A stretch of DNA of 64,000 nt from assembly GCF_024054565.1 (NCBI RefSeq), contig NZ_JAMXLR010000033.1:46547-110546 (forward strand), read 5' to 3'. The translations under genes were made by a program, and so were the position numbers. Positions 36,650 to 47,337 of this stretch are shown piece by piece; the stretch's first letter is position 1, and every line of letters starts with the position of its first letter. The notes below the pieces were generated by a model. That model did not search any database and was not told where the DNA came from. It was given only the letters and a program-made list of their open reading frames with translations. Source of the stretch: Aeoliella straminimaris (GTDB lineage Bacteria; Planctomycetota; Planctomycetia; Pirellulales; Lacipirellulaceae).

Positions 36650-38680
36650 TTACGAACTCTCTGAAGCAGCCAGATCACGCGTGGGGCTGGCAGGCAGTTT
36701 CCACTCTTCATACGGAATCACTCCCTCGTCGCCATAGGGTGCATCTTGAGTCAGGTGGGGCGCCAAGGAAGGAAGCTGCGATCGGATGTCGGCAACGACT
36801 TTGCGTGCCAGGAGGTAGCTTCCATAGCTAGTATGGTGCGTCTTGTCGACGAACGCCCGGTCCAGGTTGTCGCCTAGCGCACGGTACAGCAGGCGGCTCT
36901 GCGAATTCAGATCGATCAGTGGCACATCCAGATCCGCTGCCACCTGCCGCACGGTTTGAGGATACTTGCCCAAGGTCTCATGCTGGGCGCCGCCCAGCCG
37001 TTCCATGGAAGTAACCAGCACCGGATGCACTCCCTGGGCGCGTGCCCGCTCCACCAACTGTTCAAGCGACCTACGATACTGCTCCAGAGCATCGGCGTCT
37101 TTGATCTTCATGTCGTTGTGCCCGAACTGAATGAAGAGATAGTCGTCCGGCTGGGCGGATTCGAAGATCTTGTCGAAGCGGTGGGCACCAAGCGAACCCC
37201 GCACCGTCTCACCCGACTCCGAGTGATTGGCCACGGCGACAGACGGCTGGAAAAACCGTGGGAGCATCTGCCCCCAACTGTTCCAGGGTTCGCGAGGCTG
37301 ATCGGCCACGGTCGAGTCACCGGCCAGGAAGACGGTCGGCGCGTCATCCGCCGGCTCGATAATCACCGACGCGACAGCCGGTTGAGGGCCATTGAACTCG
37401 AGTGTAAGTCGATTATCCCACGCCCACGCCTCGGTGGTCTTCTCGCGTCCCTTGAGCCGCACCTGGCCGCCATCGCGCAGCTCGGGACGGCGCAGGTTGA
37501 CAATGATCTCATGCGTGGGCTCGGCACTCCTCTCGACCATCAGCCGCCGCAGTTCGGCCTTTACGGTAACTGGATTGCTGGGTGATACTCTAGGAGTTGC
37601 GATGGAGACGCGGTAGTTGCCTTCAGGCAGGTCGACCGAAAAATAAAACGGCTTATCACTTTGGCAGACGTCGCCCGCGAGGGGATCGTCGTCCGTCGAT
37701 GCGTTCTCGACTTTGATCGTGGGCTCGAAACCATACCCACGCTCGGGCGTATAGGTCATATCCGCGGTTACTGGATAGTAACCACGAGCTACCTCGCCCG
37801 CCCCGAAGTCGAATCGCTTGACGGTGAACTTGCCGTCCTCTCTCGCAGGCACCTGATCGGGTGGAAGCAGGTAGTCCCGCAGTTCGCAGGAATCTAGCTG
37901 AGAGATACCATCGGCCACGCACTCCGCATTCACCAACGCGCCTTCGAGGCTGGTGTGCGTGTGGTCTTGCGGTGTGAAATAGTCGGCATGCACCTTCACT
38001 TGGCCGTCCTGCTCGTATCGCTGGGAGACGATTTCGTTGAGGTCCACAAACAGTGCATCCGCCTGCTCGGCTGCCTCGCGTGCCCATTTGCCATAGTCAT
38101 TGCTGGCGCGGATGACTTTGCCATCCTGCCAACGGTCGCGCGGGATCTGCGACAGCACGATCGGCGTGGCGCCATGCTGCTTGGCGTTCTCACAGTACTT
38201 TCGCAGGTACCATCCGTAAGAGTGCACGACGTCGGGCTTGCCCGTCGCCTCGACGACGCCTTCACGCGTTTCGTCGCCGTTGCCTTTGATGGAAGCCCGC
38301 GGACGGCTCCCGTTGAACATCTCGCCACCGTCGTTGTGGCCAAATTGCATCAACACAAAATCGCCTGGCTGCAGTTGCTCCAGCACCTCCCGCCAGCGAC
38401 CTTCGGTGAGAAAGGTGCGTGAGCTTCGCCCGCCGATGGCCTTGTTGACCACGTTGATCTGGGCGGTGTCGAAATGTGGTGCCAGCACCTGTCCCCAACC
38501 GTACATTCCTCCTTCGCCGTTGCCGCGGCCACAGCGAACGGTGGAGTCTCCGATCAGGTAGAGCGTGGGCTTCGCTGGTCTCTCGACCTGCTCGGCGTAC
38601 GTCGCGACGGTGGCCAGGGACAGCAGCCCCGCAAGCAATTGGCCGCGGAGATGAGAGAAAAAAGGACAGCACAAAATCAT
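36650..38680 (-). CDS. Secreted protein with two tandem CE12-type (SGNH) acetylesterase domains
   Basis: About 676 residues with a signal peptide (LLAGLLSLATVATYA). The first SGNH domain has TLYLIGDSTVRCGRG (block I Ser), AIGGRSSRTF (Gly), LMQFGHNDGGE (Asn) and PQDHTHTSLEGA (Asp-His). A central carbohydrate-binding-like beta domain follows (FDFGAGEVARGYYPVTADM, PFYFSVDLPEGNYRVSI). The second SGNH domain has TVFLAGDSTVADQP, LFIQFGHNDMKI and VDKTHHTSYGS. The pattern matches CE12 rhamnogalacturonan acetylesterases, which remove O-acetyl groups from RG-I galacturonic acid. ATG at 38680 was preferred since AGGAG precedes it and the signal peptide follows. Two catalytic domains in one chain are unusual. 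Confidence 0.85.
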   Translation of the reverse strand: MILCCPFFSHLRGQLLAGLLSLATVATYAEQVERPAKPTLYLIGDSTVRCGRGNGEGGMYGWGQVLAPHFDTAQINVVNKAIGGRSSRTFLTEGRWREVLEQLQPGDFVLMQFGHNDGGEMFNGSRPRASIKGNGDETREGVVEATGKPDVVHSYGWYLRKYCENAKQHGATPIVLSQIPRDRWQDGKVIRASNDYGKWAREAAEQADALFVDLNEIVSQRYEQDGQVKVHADYFTPQDHTHTSLEGALVNAECVADGISQLDSCELRDYLLPPDQVPAREDGKFTVKRFDFGAGEVARGYYPVTADMTYTPERGYGFEPTIKVENASTDDDPLAGDVCQSDKPFYFSVDLPEGNYRVSIATPRVSPSNPVTVKAELRRLMVERSAEPTHEIIVNLRRPELRDGGQVRLKGREKTTEAWAWDNRLTLEFNGPQPAVASVIIEPADDAPTVFLAGDSTVADQPREPWNSWGQMLPRFFQPSVAVANHSESGETVRGSLGAHRFDKIFESAQPDDYLFIQFGHNDMKIKDADALEQYRRSLEQLVERARAQGVHPVLVTSMERLGGAQHETLGKYPQTVRQVAADLDVPLIDLNSQSRLLYRALGDNLDRAFVDKTHHTSYGSYLLARKVVADIRSQLPSLAPHLTQDAPYGDEGVIPYEEWKLPASPTRDLAASESS

Positions 38681-38751
38681 GGCGGTGCGACTCCTGCAGG
38701 CTTGGATGGCCAGTTTATGACAGGCCGATGAAAACGGCCGCGGCGACATCG

Positions 38752-39119
38752 CTACTTCTTGGACGACAATCGGATGGTGAAGTCGTTGTTGCCCGACTCC
38801 ACCTCGTAGGTGATGTTCGATGTGGTTGGATCCATGTAATGGGCCGGAACGAGCTCGCCCGAGTCTTTAGCCGATCCGCGAGGAATGTCAGGAGAGTCGT
38901 AATTTGGCTGGTAACGGCCCTTTTCCTCGAAAGCCATGACCGCCACATAATAGGAGCCAAGCACAGCACCATGATAGCCGTCTTCGGTCTTGAGTTGATA
39001 GGCGCCGTCGGGCTGAATTTCGCCCTTGGCCGACGGCCCGCCCCCCTTGGGCACGAACAGCGTGAAACCGCTGCCGATACGGCACAGGCTCCGTTGAAGC
39101 TGGCATGCAAAGGCAACAT
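38752..39119 (-). pseudogene. Transthyretin-like (carboxypeptidase regulatory-like) protein with a probable frameshift
   Basis: The 3' part reads FVPKGGGPSAKGEIQPDGAY, VLGSYYVAVMAFEEKG and VPAHYMDPTTSNITYEVESG, a layout common in small planctomycete secreted proteins with a transthyretin-like fold. The start with a good ribosome binding site (GGAGG, ATG at 39119) is in another frame, which reads ASFNGACAVSAAVS before losing similarity near 39065. Joining that frame to FTLFVPKGG by one shift would restore the usual pattern. The expected signal peptide is absent, so the gene seems broken. It lies just upstream of the acetylesterase on the same strand. Confidence 0.5.
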
Positions 39120-39650
39120 GCAATCCTCCGTAAACACTTGGCAACAGTGGCGGCAAGCCACAAACGACCGGGAACGATCTAGACGATCAATCGATACTTG
39201 GAAAAGGTCAGCCTGGGAGGAAACCGCTTGAGCAATCAGAATCGGAGGGACACTCGCCGGGTGGGGAGTGGTCACGCGGGGCAATAGTAGAAGCGATACA
39301 CGACATCCTCATCTCGTACGCTAACGCAGCGGCAAAAAGCCCGCAATTCGATGCGATTTGGTTTGCGTCAAACGACGTCGAGATTGCGTTACAAGGTCCA
39401 GCTAGTATTCCAGCCCGCTGCTATTATGGAAGTGTGCGGATCGCTTCAAAGGAACAGGTACTCCCCCCTCTTGCCTGCCTCAGGGCAATCGAGACACCTG
39501 CTGCGGAATGCCGTGTCACAGGTGGCCACGAGTCGCCAGCAAAGTCGCCCTTCGCGTTCAACTTCACCCGGCTCCCAGTAGCTTCGCGGCACGAGTGCCG
39601 CGCGGCCAAGTCTGGTTGAGCTTGCCTGAAATCTGACATCACTGGTTTAA
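39120..39650. other. Intergenic stretch upstream of the PL11 genes
   Basis: About 530 nt between divergent genes. No complete gene or RNA is visible. It presumably carries the promoter of the large lyase gene, but no clear -35/-10 pair can be named. Confidence 0.4.
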
Positions 39651-42600
39651 ATGAAGCCCTTCTCAGCACCGCGCCATAACGTCGACCGTAACCGAAGGTT
39701 GAGACTCGAGTGCCTCGAAACCCGCCAGATGCTTGCAGCAGCGTCGCTCGGTGCAGCGGCCGACACGTTTTTGCGCAGCGGCCAGAACGGCGGCGGGGAC
39801 GCATCGCTCGACTCGCGTTTCAGCTTTGTACCCTACATCAAATTCGACCTATCGGGTTTGAACATTGACGAGGTTAGCTCGGCCACGCTCACGGTGTCGA
39901 AGGTGGCCAGCGCCCGCAACGACAGCATCAACGGCGATCGCTTCGCCGTCTATGGACTGCCCAGTCTAGCGGGAAACACTCCGCAGAACTGGAGCGAAGC
40001 AACGCTGGTCGGGGGGGCAAACTCGGGCGGCGAATGGGTGGACGACGCGGCGCTCAACGGAGTGGATCGCGCGCGGCTGTTCAACCTGGATGCCGAAGAT
40101 GGCGCCAATGTCACCGAAGTGGTCACCAACGGCACCAACGTTCCTCAAGTGCTCACTGGCCCCGATCTGGTGAAATTTCTAAATGCGCGAGTGGACGACG
40201 ATGGATTCGTCACCTTCGTTATTCCAGTCGAAGCCACGGATGGGCGCGGTTACGGCCTGGCCAGCAAAGAACACGCTGACTCTTCGCTGCATCCCCAATT
40301 GGACATTACCTACAGCGAAGCCGATACCGAGACGGACCCATATCCCGAGAACCCAATTCGCTTCGCCAGACAGGTGGAACAACTCGACCGCGGTGTTGTC
40401 GCCCTGCGGACCTCCAGCAATACGGCTTATATTGGATGGCGAATGGTGGGCAGCGATCCGCAGGATATTGCCTTCAATCTGTATCGCACCACCAATGGCA
40501 GGAACATCGTTAAGCTGAATGCGACGCCAATCACGCAAACCACCGACTTTGTGGACAACACGGCTACCTCGGGGGCAAGCTACACCTATTTCGTCCGCCC
40601 GGTAATCGATGGCTTGGAACAAGATCCCAGCGAGAGCTATACGCTGTCATCAAGCACGCCCAGCCAGCAACACCTCGATATCCCCCTGAGTCCTCCGCCC
40701 GGCGGCGTGACTCCAATTGGCGACAATTACTCCTACAGCGCCAATGACGCCATCGTGGGAGACCTGGATGGCGATGGACAGTACGAAGTGATTCTCAAGT
40801 GGGATCCTTCCAACTCGCACGACAACTCGCAAGGCGGCTACACCGGCAACGTGTACGTCGACGCCTACACGCTAGAAGGCGAACGGTTGTGGCGCATCGA
40901 CTTGGGCCGAAACATTCGCGCCGGAGCCCACTACACGCAGATGGTGGTTTACGACCTGGACGGGGATGGACGATCCGAAGTCGTACTGAAAACCGCGCCG
41001 GGCACCAAGGACGGAATGGGCAACGATGTGATCCTCGACGGAGACGATCCGAACGCCGACTATCGCAACTCCAGTGGCTACATCCTCACAGGTCCCGAAT
41101 ACCTTACCGTGTTCGAAGGCTACACCGGCGCCGAATTAGCAACGATCGACTTCCCGCTCGAACGGATCAGTGCTTCCACCTGGGGCGACTCCTATGGAAA
41201 CCGAGTCGACCGCTATCTGTCGGGGGTTGCCTATCTGGATGGCGTCCGCCCCAGCATCGTGTGGGCGCGTGGCTACTACGGTCCGCAATCGGGGTTTAAC
41301 GCCCGCAACGAGGTGGTCACTCTCAACTGGCGCGACGGTGAGCTCTCACAGGTGTGGCGATTCAACGCAGCGACCAACGGAGACTATCCCGAGTACATCG
41401 CCCAGGGCTCCAACGCCCTGGTGATGGCCGACGTCGATGGCGATGGCTTCGACGAGATCATTCACGGCGCTGCGGCGCTCGATCACGATGGTTCTCCACT
41501 TTATTCCACCGGTCTGGGACACGGCGACGCGTTGCATGTATCGGACATGGATCCATCGAATCCTGGGCTGGAAGTCTTCATGGTCCACGAGTCGCCATAC
41601 GCCTATGAATCGCAAGGACGCGACGCTGGCGGTGAGCTGCGCGACGCCCAAACTGGCGAACTCTTGTTCCAGATTCCCTCGAACAACGACGTTGGCCGCG
41701 GTGTGGCTGGTGACATCGACCCCAACCATCCCGGGTACGAATTCTGGGCCACCACCAACGAAGGGGAGCGGATGATCTACAACGTCTCGGGCCAGGCGTT
41801 GTACCCCACGCCCGGCAACATGATGTACAACTTCCTGGTGTGGTGGGACGCCGACCTGTCACGTGAGCTGCTAGACGGAACTACGATCTCGGAATGGAAC
41901 AACCCGAGCCGCACGAACATTCTGTGGTATGGCGATAACAACAGTCTGAACAACACCTCGCACTTGGCGAGCAACAATGGCAGCAAGAGCACGCCCGCCC
42001 TGGTGGCCGACATTCTGGGTGACTGGCGTGAGGAAGTCATCTGGCGTCGCAGCGACAACTCGGCTTTGGAGATCTGGAGTACAACGATTCCAGCCACATC
42101 GCGCCTCACGACCTTGATGCATGACATCCAGTATCGCGAGTCGATTGTCGGCCAGAACGTGGCGTACAACCAACCCTCGCATCCGAGCTTCTGGATCGGC
42201 GATGGCATGACCACGCCGGACCAACCACTAATCTACTACGCTGGCGGTCTAACGGGCGACTACAACGAAGATGGCTCTGTCGACCTGGCCGATTACACGG
42301 TGTGGCGAAACACACTAGGCAGCACCTCGAATTTGGCCGCGGACGGCGACCACAATGGCGTGGTCGACGTCGGTGACTACCAGCTCTGGAAAGACAACAT
42401 CGGCGCCACCGCCCCCCAGTCGACCACCGCGGCAGCACTGGCGTCTTCCTCCACCGGCAGTAATCTCGCCACGGAGGAACCCGCCCCTGCCGCTTCGTCG
42501 AGTGGCGACACCGCTCTGGGCGTCGCCTTCGCGTTGCTGGGAGACGAGACTCCGCCGGCCTCCCGCCAGTCGTCCTCGGTCCCCCGTGCTGAGGCGTCCG

Positions 42601-42809
42601 CTCCCCAGCAAGAGGCCAACTTACTACTGCTGGCGCGCTCTGGCGATTCGGATGCAGGCGACACCTCTCGCGGCATCCGCCATCAGGCACGATCTACCAC
42701 CACAACAAACGACCTGCGACACGGATGGCGATCGCTCGAGGATCACGACTGGGACGAGGTGTTACAGGCCATGATTTCTCCCCTGCGTTTCGCCACGAGC
42801 GGCCGGTAG
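39651..42809 (+). CDS. PL11-type rhamnogalacturonan lyase with CBM96-like and dockerin-type domains
   Basis: A 1052-residue protein. The N-terminus ([16 protein letters not shown]) is a LEPR-XLL-like planctomycete element. Residues about 30-220 form a CBM96/DNRLRE-type beta domain ([27 protein letters not shown]). A PL11 catalytic part follows: an fn3-like start ([20 protein letters not shown]), then the calcium-binding beta-propeller with repeated [18 protein letters not shown] and [11 protein letters not shown], and [13 protein letters not shown] near its end. A dockerin-type pair of Ca-binding loops comes next ([31 protein letters not shown]), and then a Ser/Ala-rich tail. PL11 enzymes cut RG-I by beta-elimination at rhamnose-galacturonate bonds. 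No obvious ribosome binding site precedes the ATG. Confidence 0.85.
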   Translation: MKPFSAPRHNVDRNRRLRLECLETRQMLAAASLGAAADTFLRSGQNGGGDASLDSRFSFVPYIKFDLSGLNIDEVSSATLTVSKVASARNDSINGDRFAVYGLPSLAGNTPQNWSEATLVGGANSGGEWVDDAALNGVDRARLFNLDAEDGANVTEVVTNGTNVPQVLTGPDLVKFLNARVDDDGFVTFVIPVEATDGRGYGLASKEHADSSLHPQLDITYSEADTETDPYPENPIRFARQVEQLDRGVVALRTSSNTAYIGWRMVGSDPQDIAFNLYRTTNGRNIVKLNATPITQTTDFVDNTATSGASYTYFVRPVIDGLEQDPSESYTLSSSTPSQQHLDIPLSPPPGGVTPIGDNYSYSANDAIVGDLDGDGQYEVILKWDPSNSHDNSQGGYTGNVYVDAYTLEGERLWRIDLGRNIRAGAHYTQMVVYDLDGDGRSEVVLKTAPGTKDGMGNDVILDGDDPNADYRNSSGYILTGPEYLTVFEGYTGAELATIDFPLERISASTWGDSYGNRVDRYLSGVAYLDGVRPSIVWARGYYGPQSGFNARNEVVTLNWRDGELSQVWRFNAATNGDYPEYIAQGSNALVMADVDGDGFDEIIHGAAALDHDGSPLYSTGLGHGDALHVSDMDPSNPGLEVFMVHESPYAYESQGRDAGGELRDAQTGELLFQIPSNNDVGRGVAGDIDPNHPGYEFWATTNEGERMIYNVSGQALYPTPGNMMYNFLVWWDADLSRELLDGTTISEWNNPSRTNILWYGDNNSLNNTSHLASNNGSKSTPALVADILGDWREEVIWRRSDNSALEIWSTTIPATSRLTTLMHDIQYRESIVGQNVAYNQPSHPSFWIGDGMTTPDQPLIYYAGGLTGDYNEDGSVDLADYTVWRNTLGSTSNLAADGDHNGVVDVGDYQLWKDNIGATAPQSTTAAALASSSTGSNLATEEPAPAASSSGDTALGVAFALLGDETPPASRQSSSVPRAEASAPQQEANLLLLARSGDSDAGDTSRGIRHQARSTTTTNDLRHGWRSLEDHDWDEVLQAMISPLRFATSGR

Positions 42810-42821
42810 CTGTTGGAAATC

Positions 42822-44837
42822 ATGAGACAATCCCAAGTCCGTACTTCGACCCGCTTGCGGTTTGAGACGTTGGATCCGCGAACGGTACTCTCTACCGTCA
42901 CGCTACAAGCGGTCGCCGACACCTATACCAAGGCGGGGGTAAACGCCGGGATGGCTCCCGTGCTCGACCTGCTCGACGGCAACACAACCTTCGCCGACCA
43001 AGTCGGTTACATCCGGTTCGATCTTTCGGGCCTCGATCTCGACCAACTGCAAACCGCCACTTTGTCACTCATCAAGCAACCCAATGTCGCGGGCGGACGC
43101 GACGACTTTCTTATTACCGATCGCTTTGATGTATACGGTTTGCTCGATTTGCCTGGTAACACCGCGCAGGCGTGGGACGAGGCCACCCTGGCCGAAGGGA
43201 ACGTGGGCGCCGAGTACACTCCGCTGGCCGCAGAGGGGCTCGACGCAACGCGGCTGTATAACCTCGACCAGGAGAGCGGCGCCAACGTGTTCGAATCGGT
43301 CATCAATGCTAATGGCAGTGCTGCCTCGATCACCGGCGACGACCTGATCACATTTCTTCGCCAACGAGCCGACGCCGAAGGCCAGGTGACATTCGTCACT
43401 TACGTGCAAGCTGGCAACACGCGGGGCTATGCGTTCGGCACACGAGAGAACGAAGACCCCGCTGCCCGACCCACACTCAAATTGGAGTTTCCCAACGATC
43501 CCCTGCCCGACCCCTATCCCGATGATCCGGTAGTGTTGCCGCGTCAGATGGAGTGGCTCGATCTGGGCGTGATCGCCATGCGGCGCGCCAGCAACGAGAT
43601 CTACGTCGGTTGGCGACTACTAGGGAACGATCCGGCAGACATCGCATTTAACGTCTATCGCTCTTCAAATGGAGGTCGCCCTTCAAGGATCACGACGGTG
43701 CCGATCACAAACTCGACGAATTTCGTAGATCAGTCCGTCACCACCGGCGTGCAGTACGAGTACTACGTGCAACCGGTGGTAAACGGCTTGGCGGGCGACT
43801 ACAGCGAGCGGTACATCGTTCCAGCCAACCAGCCCGCGCAGCAGTTTATCGAGGTGCCACTACAGATTCCTGATCCCGTCCAGACGTCCGACGGGGTGTG
43901 GCACAATTACACGGCCAACGACGCCAGCGTTGGCGATCTGGACGGAGACGGCGACTACGAGTGGGCGAATCCTGGCAGGCAGAATCTCGTTTCATACGCA
44001 AATTCGGGGATTAACAACAGCGCGGCCCTTTCCAGCAACAACGGCACGAAGTCGACTCCGGCTCTCACCGCCGACCTGTTTGGTGATTGGCGCGAGGAAG
44101 TCGTCTGGCGGCGGAGCGACAACACGGCTCTGCAAATTTGGTCGACCACTATACAGACCGATATGCGTTTGCCCACATTGATGCACGATCTGCAATATCG
44201 AGAAGCGGTCGCCTGGCAGAACGTCTACTACAACCAGCCGCCGCATCCCAGCTATTTCATTGGCGCCGGCATGGGCGAGGCACCGCGTCCGCCGCTGTAC
44301 TTTGGTGGCGAACTCGCTGGCGACTATAACAACAGCGGCGCCGTGGACCTGGCAGACTATACCGTGTGGCGCAACCGCCTTGGCAGCACGGAGAACCTGG
44401 CCGCCGATGGCGACCACAATGGTACCGTGGATCAGGGGGACTACTTGGTTTGGAAAACGAACTTTGGAGCCACCAGCGCCGCGGCACTCCCGATGCTGCA
44501 GGCATATCCCACCGCTGCCCAAAGCTCGTCGACGACGGAAGCCACCGCGAGTTCGACAGCCGGCTCGAATCTGCCGCCCACCCTCGCTGGGTTGCCGACA
44601 GCAAGAACTAAAGCGCAGCCAGCGGAGGGCAAAACCCTGCTACCCGACGACACCGCGAGCGACGCTCCACAGCGGGCGGAACTGTCGGTCACCTTGGCAC
44701 ATCAACACAGGCCTGACACTCGGTCCGAAGGTTCTCCACTCTCGGAGGACGAAATGCCAAGCCGCTTGGCCTGGCATGCTGATCCGACTAGGGGGCCAGC
44801 CTTACGTCGCGCTTTCGAGGACTGGGGGCGAGCGTAG
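42822..44837 (+). pseudogene. PL11-type protein with most of the catalytic propeller deleted in frame
   Basis: A 671-residue frame with the same plan as its upstream neighbour: LEPR-XLL-like start ([13 protein letters not shown]), CBM96-like domain, fn3-like part ([20 protein letters not shown]), dockerin-type loops ([17 protein letters not shown]) and variable tail. The propeller jumps from [11 protein letters not shown] directly to [16 protein letters not shown]. In the neighbour the matching points (codons at 40785 and 41892) are 1107 bp, or 369 codons, apart. The missing part holds most calcium-binding blades and the active site, so lyase activity is not expected, though the frame stays open and binding domains are intact. 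ATG at 42822 is 12 nt after the neighbour's stop. It could still be expressed as a binding protein. Confidence 0.75.
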
Positions 44838-44857
44838 CCCGTCGTTCACCACGATGG

Positions 44858-46912
44858 TCACTCGCCAGTGGTTGTGTCCGCGGAGGGGTCGGCCGATGCT
44901 TCCGATCGGTCTGCTCCCAGGTAATAACTTGGGTAGCAAGGCTTGTTGTAGACCACGTTCTGCCAGACCAGGCCCAAGCGGTATTGTCGGTCGGCCAGCA
45001 GCGTGGGCAAGCGCAGGTCCGTGGGATGAGTCGTCGAGTAGAGTTGCAGCGAATCTCCCTGCGGCGAGACCAACAGAATCTCCTCCCGCCAGTCGCCCAG
45101 CAGATCGCCCATCAAGGCAGGGCCGCGCGCCGCGGCAATGCCTTCGAGCTCGTCGATGGTGTCGGTAGTTTGTGTCTGCCAGTTCCACTTCGATATGCGG
45201 GTGGGCACCGGCTCAAAACGCCAGCTTGGGGGACCGCGTCGCTCGGCCGAGTCGTTTCGCCGACCTCTACCAGGCGGGCTGCTGCTGTCGGACTGACTGC
45301 CAGGATTCGAGTTGGCGGGCGAAGTTGTGGACGCCCGCCGTCGCGAGCGGCCGCGCCAGCCACCCCGCCCCGGCGAGAGGAGCTCGCGCAAGGGATCACC
45401 ATCCCACCAGATGCTCCACCGGGTCTCGCGCGGCGCGGCCCCAATGGATTCGCCCTGGGCGTTGCGAAGCCCGCCGGGTCCGCCCCACATTTCGAATCCC
45501 CAGTGCCTCGGATCGATGTCAGCTGCCATTCCGTTGGGAACATCGATCGCGGGGCTGTGACTCCACAAAATCTTCCCCGTACGCGCGTCTCGAAAAGCAG
45601 CGCCGGGTGTCTGAAATTCTTCGGCGTGTTCCTCATTCTCCTGCACGGTGAAGACTTCCAGCCCCGGACGTGCGGGATCGAGATCGCTGATGAACATCGC
45701 GTCGCCATGCCGAAGCCCCGTGGAATAGAGCCCCGTACCATCGTCGTCGACGACCATTGCCTGGTAGACAATCTCGTCACGTCCATCGTGATCGACATCG
45801 CCCACCGACAAATTGTGCCCTCCCATGCCGGAATAGGGCGATGCATTCCTGAACGGAGGACGGCTGACACCTGTGTCGAAGGTCCAGCGGTGCGAAAGTA
45901 CTTGATCGCGCCAATCCCAGGCCACAATCGCGATCCGGCCGTAAACGCCGCGGCACATGATCAAACTGGGATGCTCGCCATCCAGGTAGGCCACGCACGC
46001 CAGAAAGCGGTCGCATCGGTTTCCATAATTGTCGTTTCCGGCGTTACCGCCGATACCTCCCCAACCTGCAATCGGATCGCGGGAGGGAATGTAGTCCACG
46101 GTACTTAGGGCTGCTCCGGTTCGCCCGTCGAACACTGTTAGATACTCCGGTCCGTCAAGGATCCGACCGTTACGCAGCGATCCATCTTCCAGTGTCCGCC
46201 AGTCCTTGTCGGGATCGCCAATCACCCGGCCAGTGCCATCCACGGAGCCATCGGCCGTCTTACAGGCTACTTCCGCACGACCATCGCCATCGAGATCGTA
46301 CACCATGAACTGTGTATAGTGTTCGCCATCGCGAATGTTCTTGCCGAGATCGATTCGCCACAACCTCGTGCCATCCAGGCGATACGCATCGAGAATGGGC
46401 GTGCCCGTCACACCAGGGGAGCCGTTGTCGCGGGGACGCGATGCTTGGTGGAGCACGATCTCCCATTGTCCATCGCCGTCCAGGTCGCCGATCGACGCGT
46501 CGCCCGGCCGGTACCCTTCGATGGTGTCGATGTCGATGTTCAAGTAGCCATCGCTCCAAACGTGCGCTGGCGAAGACGACTCTCGTTCCTCCCCACCAAC
46601 CACCGTTCGAATCGAGTACTGCAGCGACGGATCTGCCGGCGCGCGATCATCGGCCCAGTTCGTTGCCTCCGACGGTTGAACTTGGTGCACGAGTTCTGGT
46701 CCTCCGCTCGAGGCGCGGCGATAGATGTTGAATCCGACCCCGTTAGCTTCGGCTGGGAGCAGCCTCCAACTAACGAACACCGAACCGTCCGCCTGGCGAA
46801 CGGCCACCACACCGCGATTCAGTTCTGCTTGCGTTGGCTCCGACTTTGCCAATGCACAGCCAAAGCAAGTTGTAATGGCGACAAGCGCGACCGCGCGACG
46901 GATAGCAGGCAT
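44858..46912 (-). CDS. Secreted PL11-type rhamnogalacturonan lyase
   Basis: About 684 residues with a signal sequence (RRAVALVAITTCFGCALA; possibly a lipoprotein). It contains [96 protein letters not shown] and GDWREEILLVSPQGD, the standard PL11 (YesW-like) series of the beta-propeller. Compared with the neighbour, about 58 residues rich in Arg, Ser, Gly and Pro (from LSPGRGGWRGRSRRRA to RRGPPSWRFEPVP) are inserted between LRELL and ISKWNW. There is no dockerin or CBM96-like domain. ATG at 46912 was chosen because AAGGTG precedes it and the signal follows. It converges with the gene at 42822. Confidence 0.85.
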   Translation of the reverse strand: MPAIRRAVALVAITTCFGCALAKSEPTQAELNRGVVAVRQADGSVFVSWRLLPAEANGVGFNIYRRASSGGPELVHQVQPSEATNWADDRAPADPSLQYSIRTVVGGEERESSSPAHVWSDGYLNIDIDTIEGYRPGDASIGDLDGDGQWEIVLHQASRPRDNGSPGVTGTPILDAYRLDGTRLWRIDLGKNIRDGEHYTQFMVYDLDGDGRAEVACKTADGSVDGTGRVIGDPDKDWRTLEDGSLRNGRILDGPEYLTVFDGRTGAALSTVDYIPSRDPIAGWGGIGGNAGNDNYGNRCDRFLACVAYLDGEHPSLIMCRGVYGRIAIVAWDWRDQVLSHRWTFDTGVSRPPFRNASPYSGMGGHNLSVGDVDHDGRDEIVYQAMVVDDDGTGLYSTGLRHGDAMFISDLDPARPGLEVFTVQENEEHAEEFQTPGAAFRDARTGKILWSHSPAIDVPNGMAADIDPRHWGFEMWGGPGGLRNAQGESIGAAPRETRWSIWWDGDPLRELLSPGRGGWRGRSRRRASTTSPANSNPGSQSDSSSPPGRGRRNDSAERRGPPSWRFEPVPTRISKWNWQTQTTDTIDELEGIAAARGPALMGDLLGDWREEILLVSPQGDSLQLYSTTHPTDLRLPTLLADRQYRLGLVWQNVVYNKPCYPSYYLGADRSEASADPSADTTTGE

Positions 46913-47287
46913 GATCACAACACCTTTGGGTCCACAACTCCATTTAGCGTTAGCGTGCATTCTAGCTGAAACCAAGCTGCCTTACTTTCAACGCGTCGCT
47001 TCGAACGCCTCGCCACAGGGACCATTTCCGCAATCGAGCGGCGTTCTTTCGCAGGCCCGGCCGATGTCACTCTGTCATCAGCACCTCGAAGCGTGCGCCG
47101 ACGTCGCCCCGCGCTGCGATGCGAAGCCCAATTAGTCCTCACGATCGATATGCGCCAAGAACACGATTCGGGCACGGCGGAATCTCGAAGAGTCAGTAGA
47201 ACCAGACGCCACTTCGGACATCCGAGAGGTGCGTCAACTCGTTTGTCAGCAGCGGATAACCGAGCTTTGCGAGTCACATTACAGGCA

Positions 47288-47293
47288 TATAAT
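47288..47293 (+). promoter_or_regulatory. Probable -10 box of the marR operon
   Basis: A perfect TATAAT stands 44 nt before the chosen marR start and overlaps the operator palindrome. A weak TTGCGA at 47267-47272 (15-nt spacer) is the only -35 candidate. Confidence 0.55.
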
Positions 47294-47308
47294 TAGGTAT
47301 CTAATTAT
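47289..47308. promoter_or_regulatory. Palindromic operator, probable MarR binding site
   Basis: Two perfect 8-bp arms, ATAATTAG and CTAATTAT, separated by GTAT. The size, AT-rich sequence and position over the -10 box of a marR gene fit autoregulation by a MarR dimer. Binding itself is inferred. Confidence 0.7.
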
Positions 47309-47337
47309 TAAATAGGCTATCAAAATTGAGGGTGGAA

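Noticed and set aside
42822..44837. Reading the second PL11 protein as a distinct short enzyme family.
   Set aside because: Both sides of the jump align well with the neighbour, so it is the same family with an internal loss, not a new short form.
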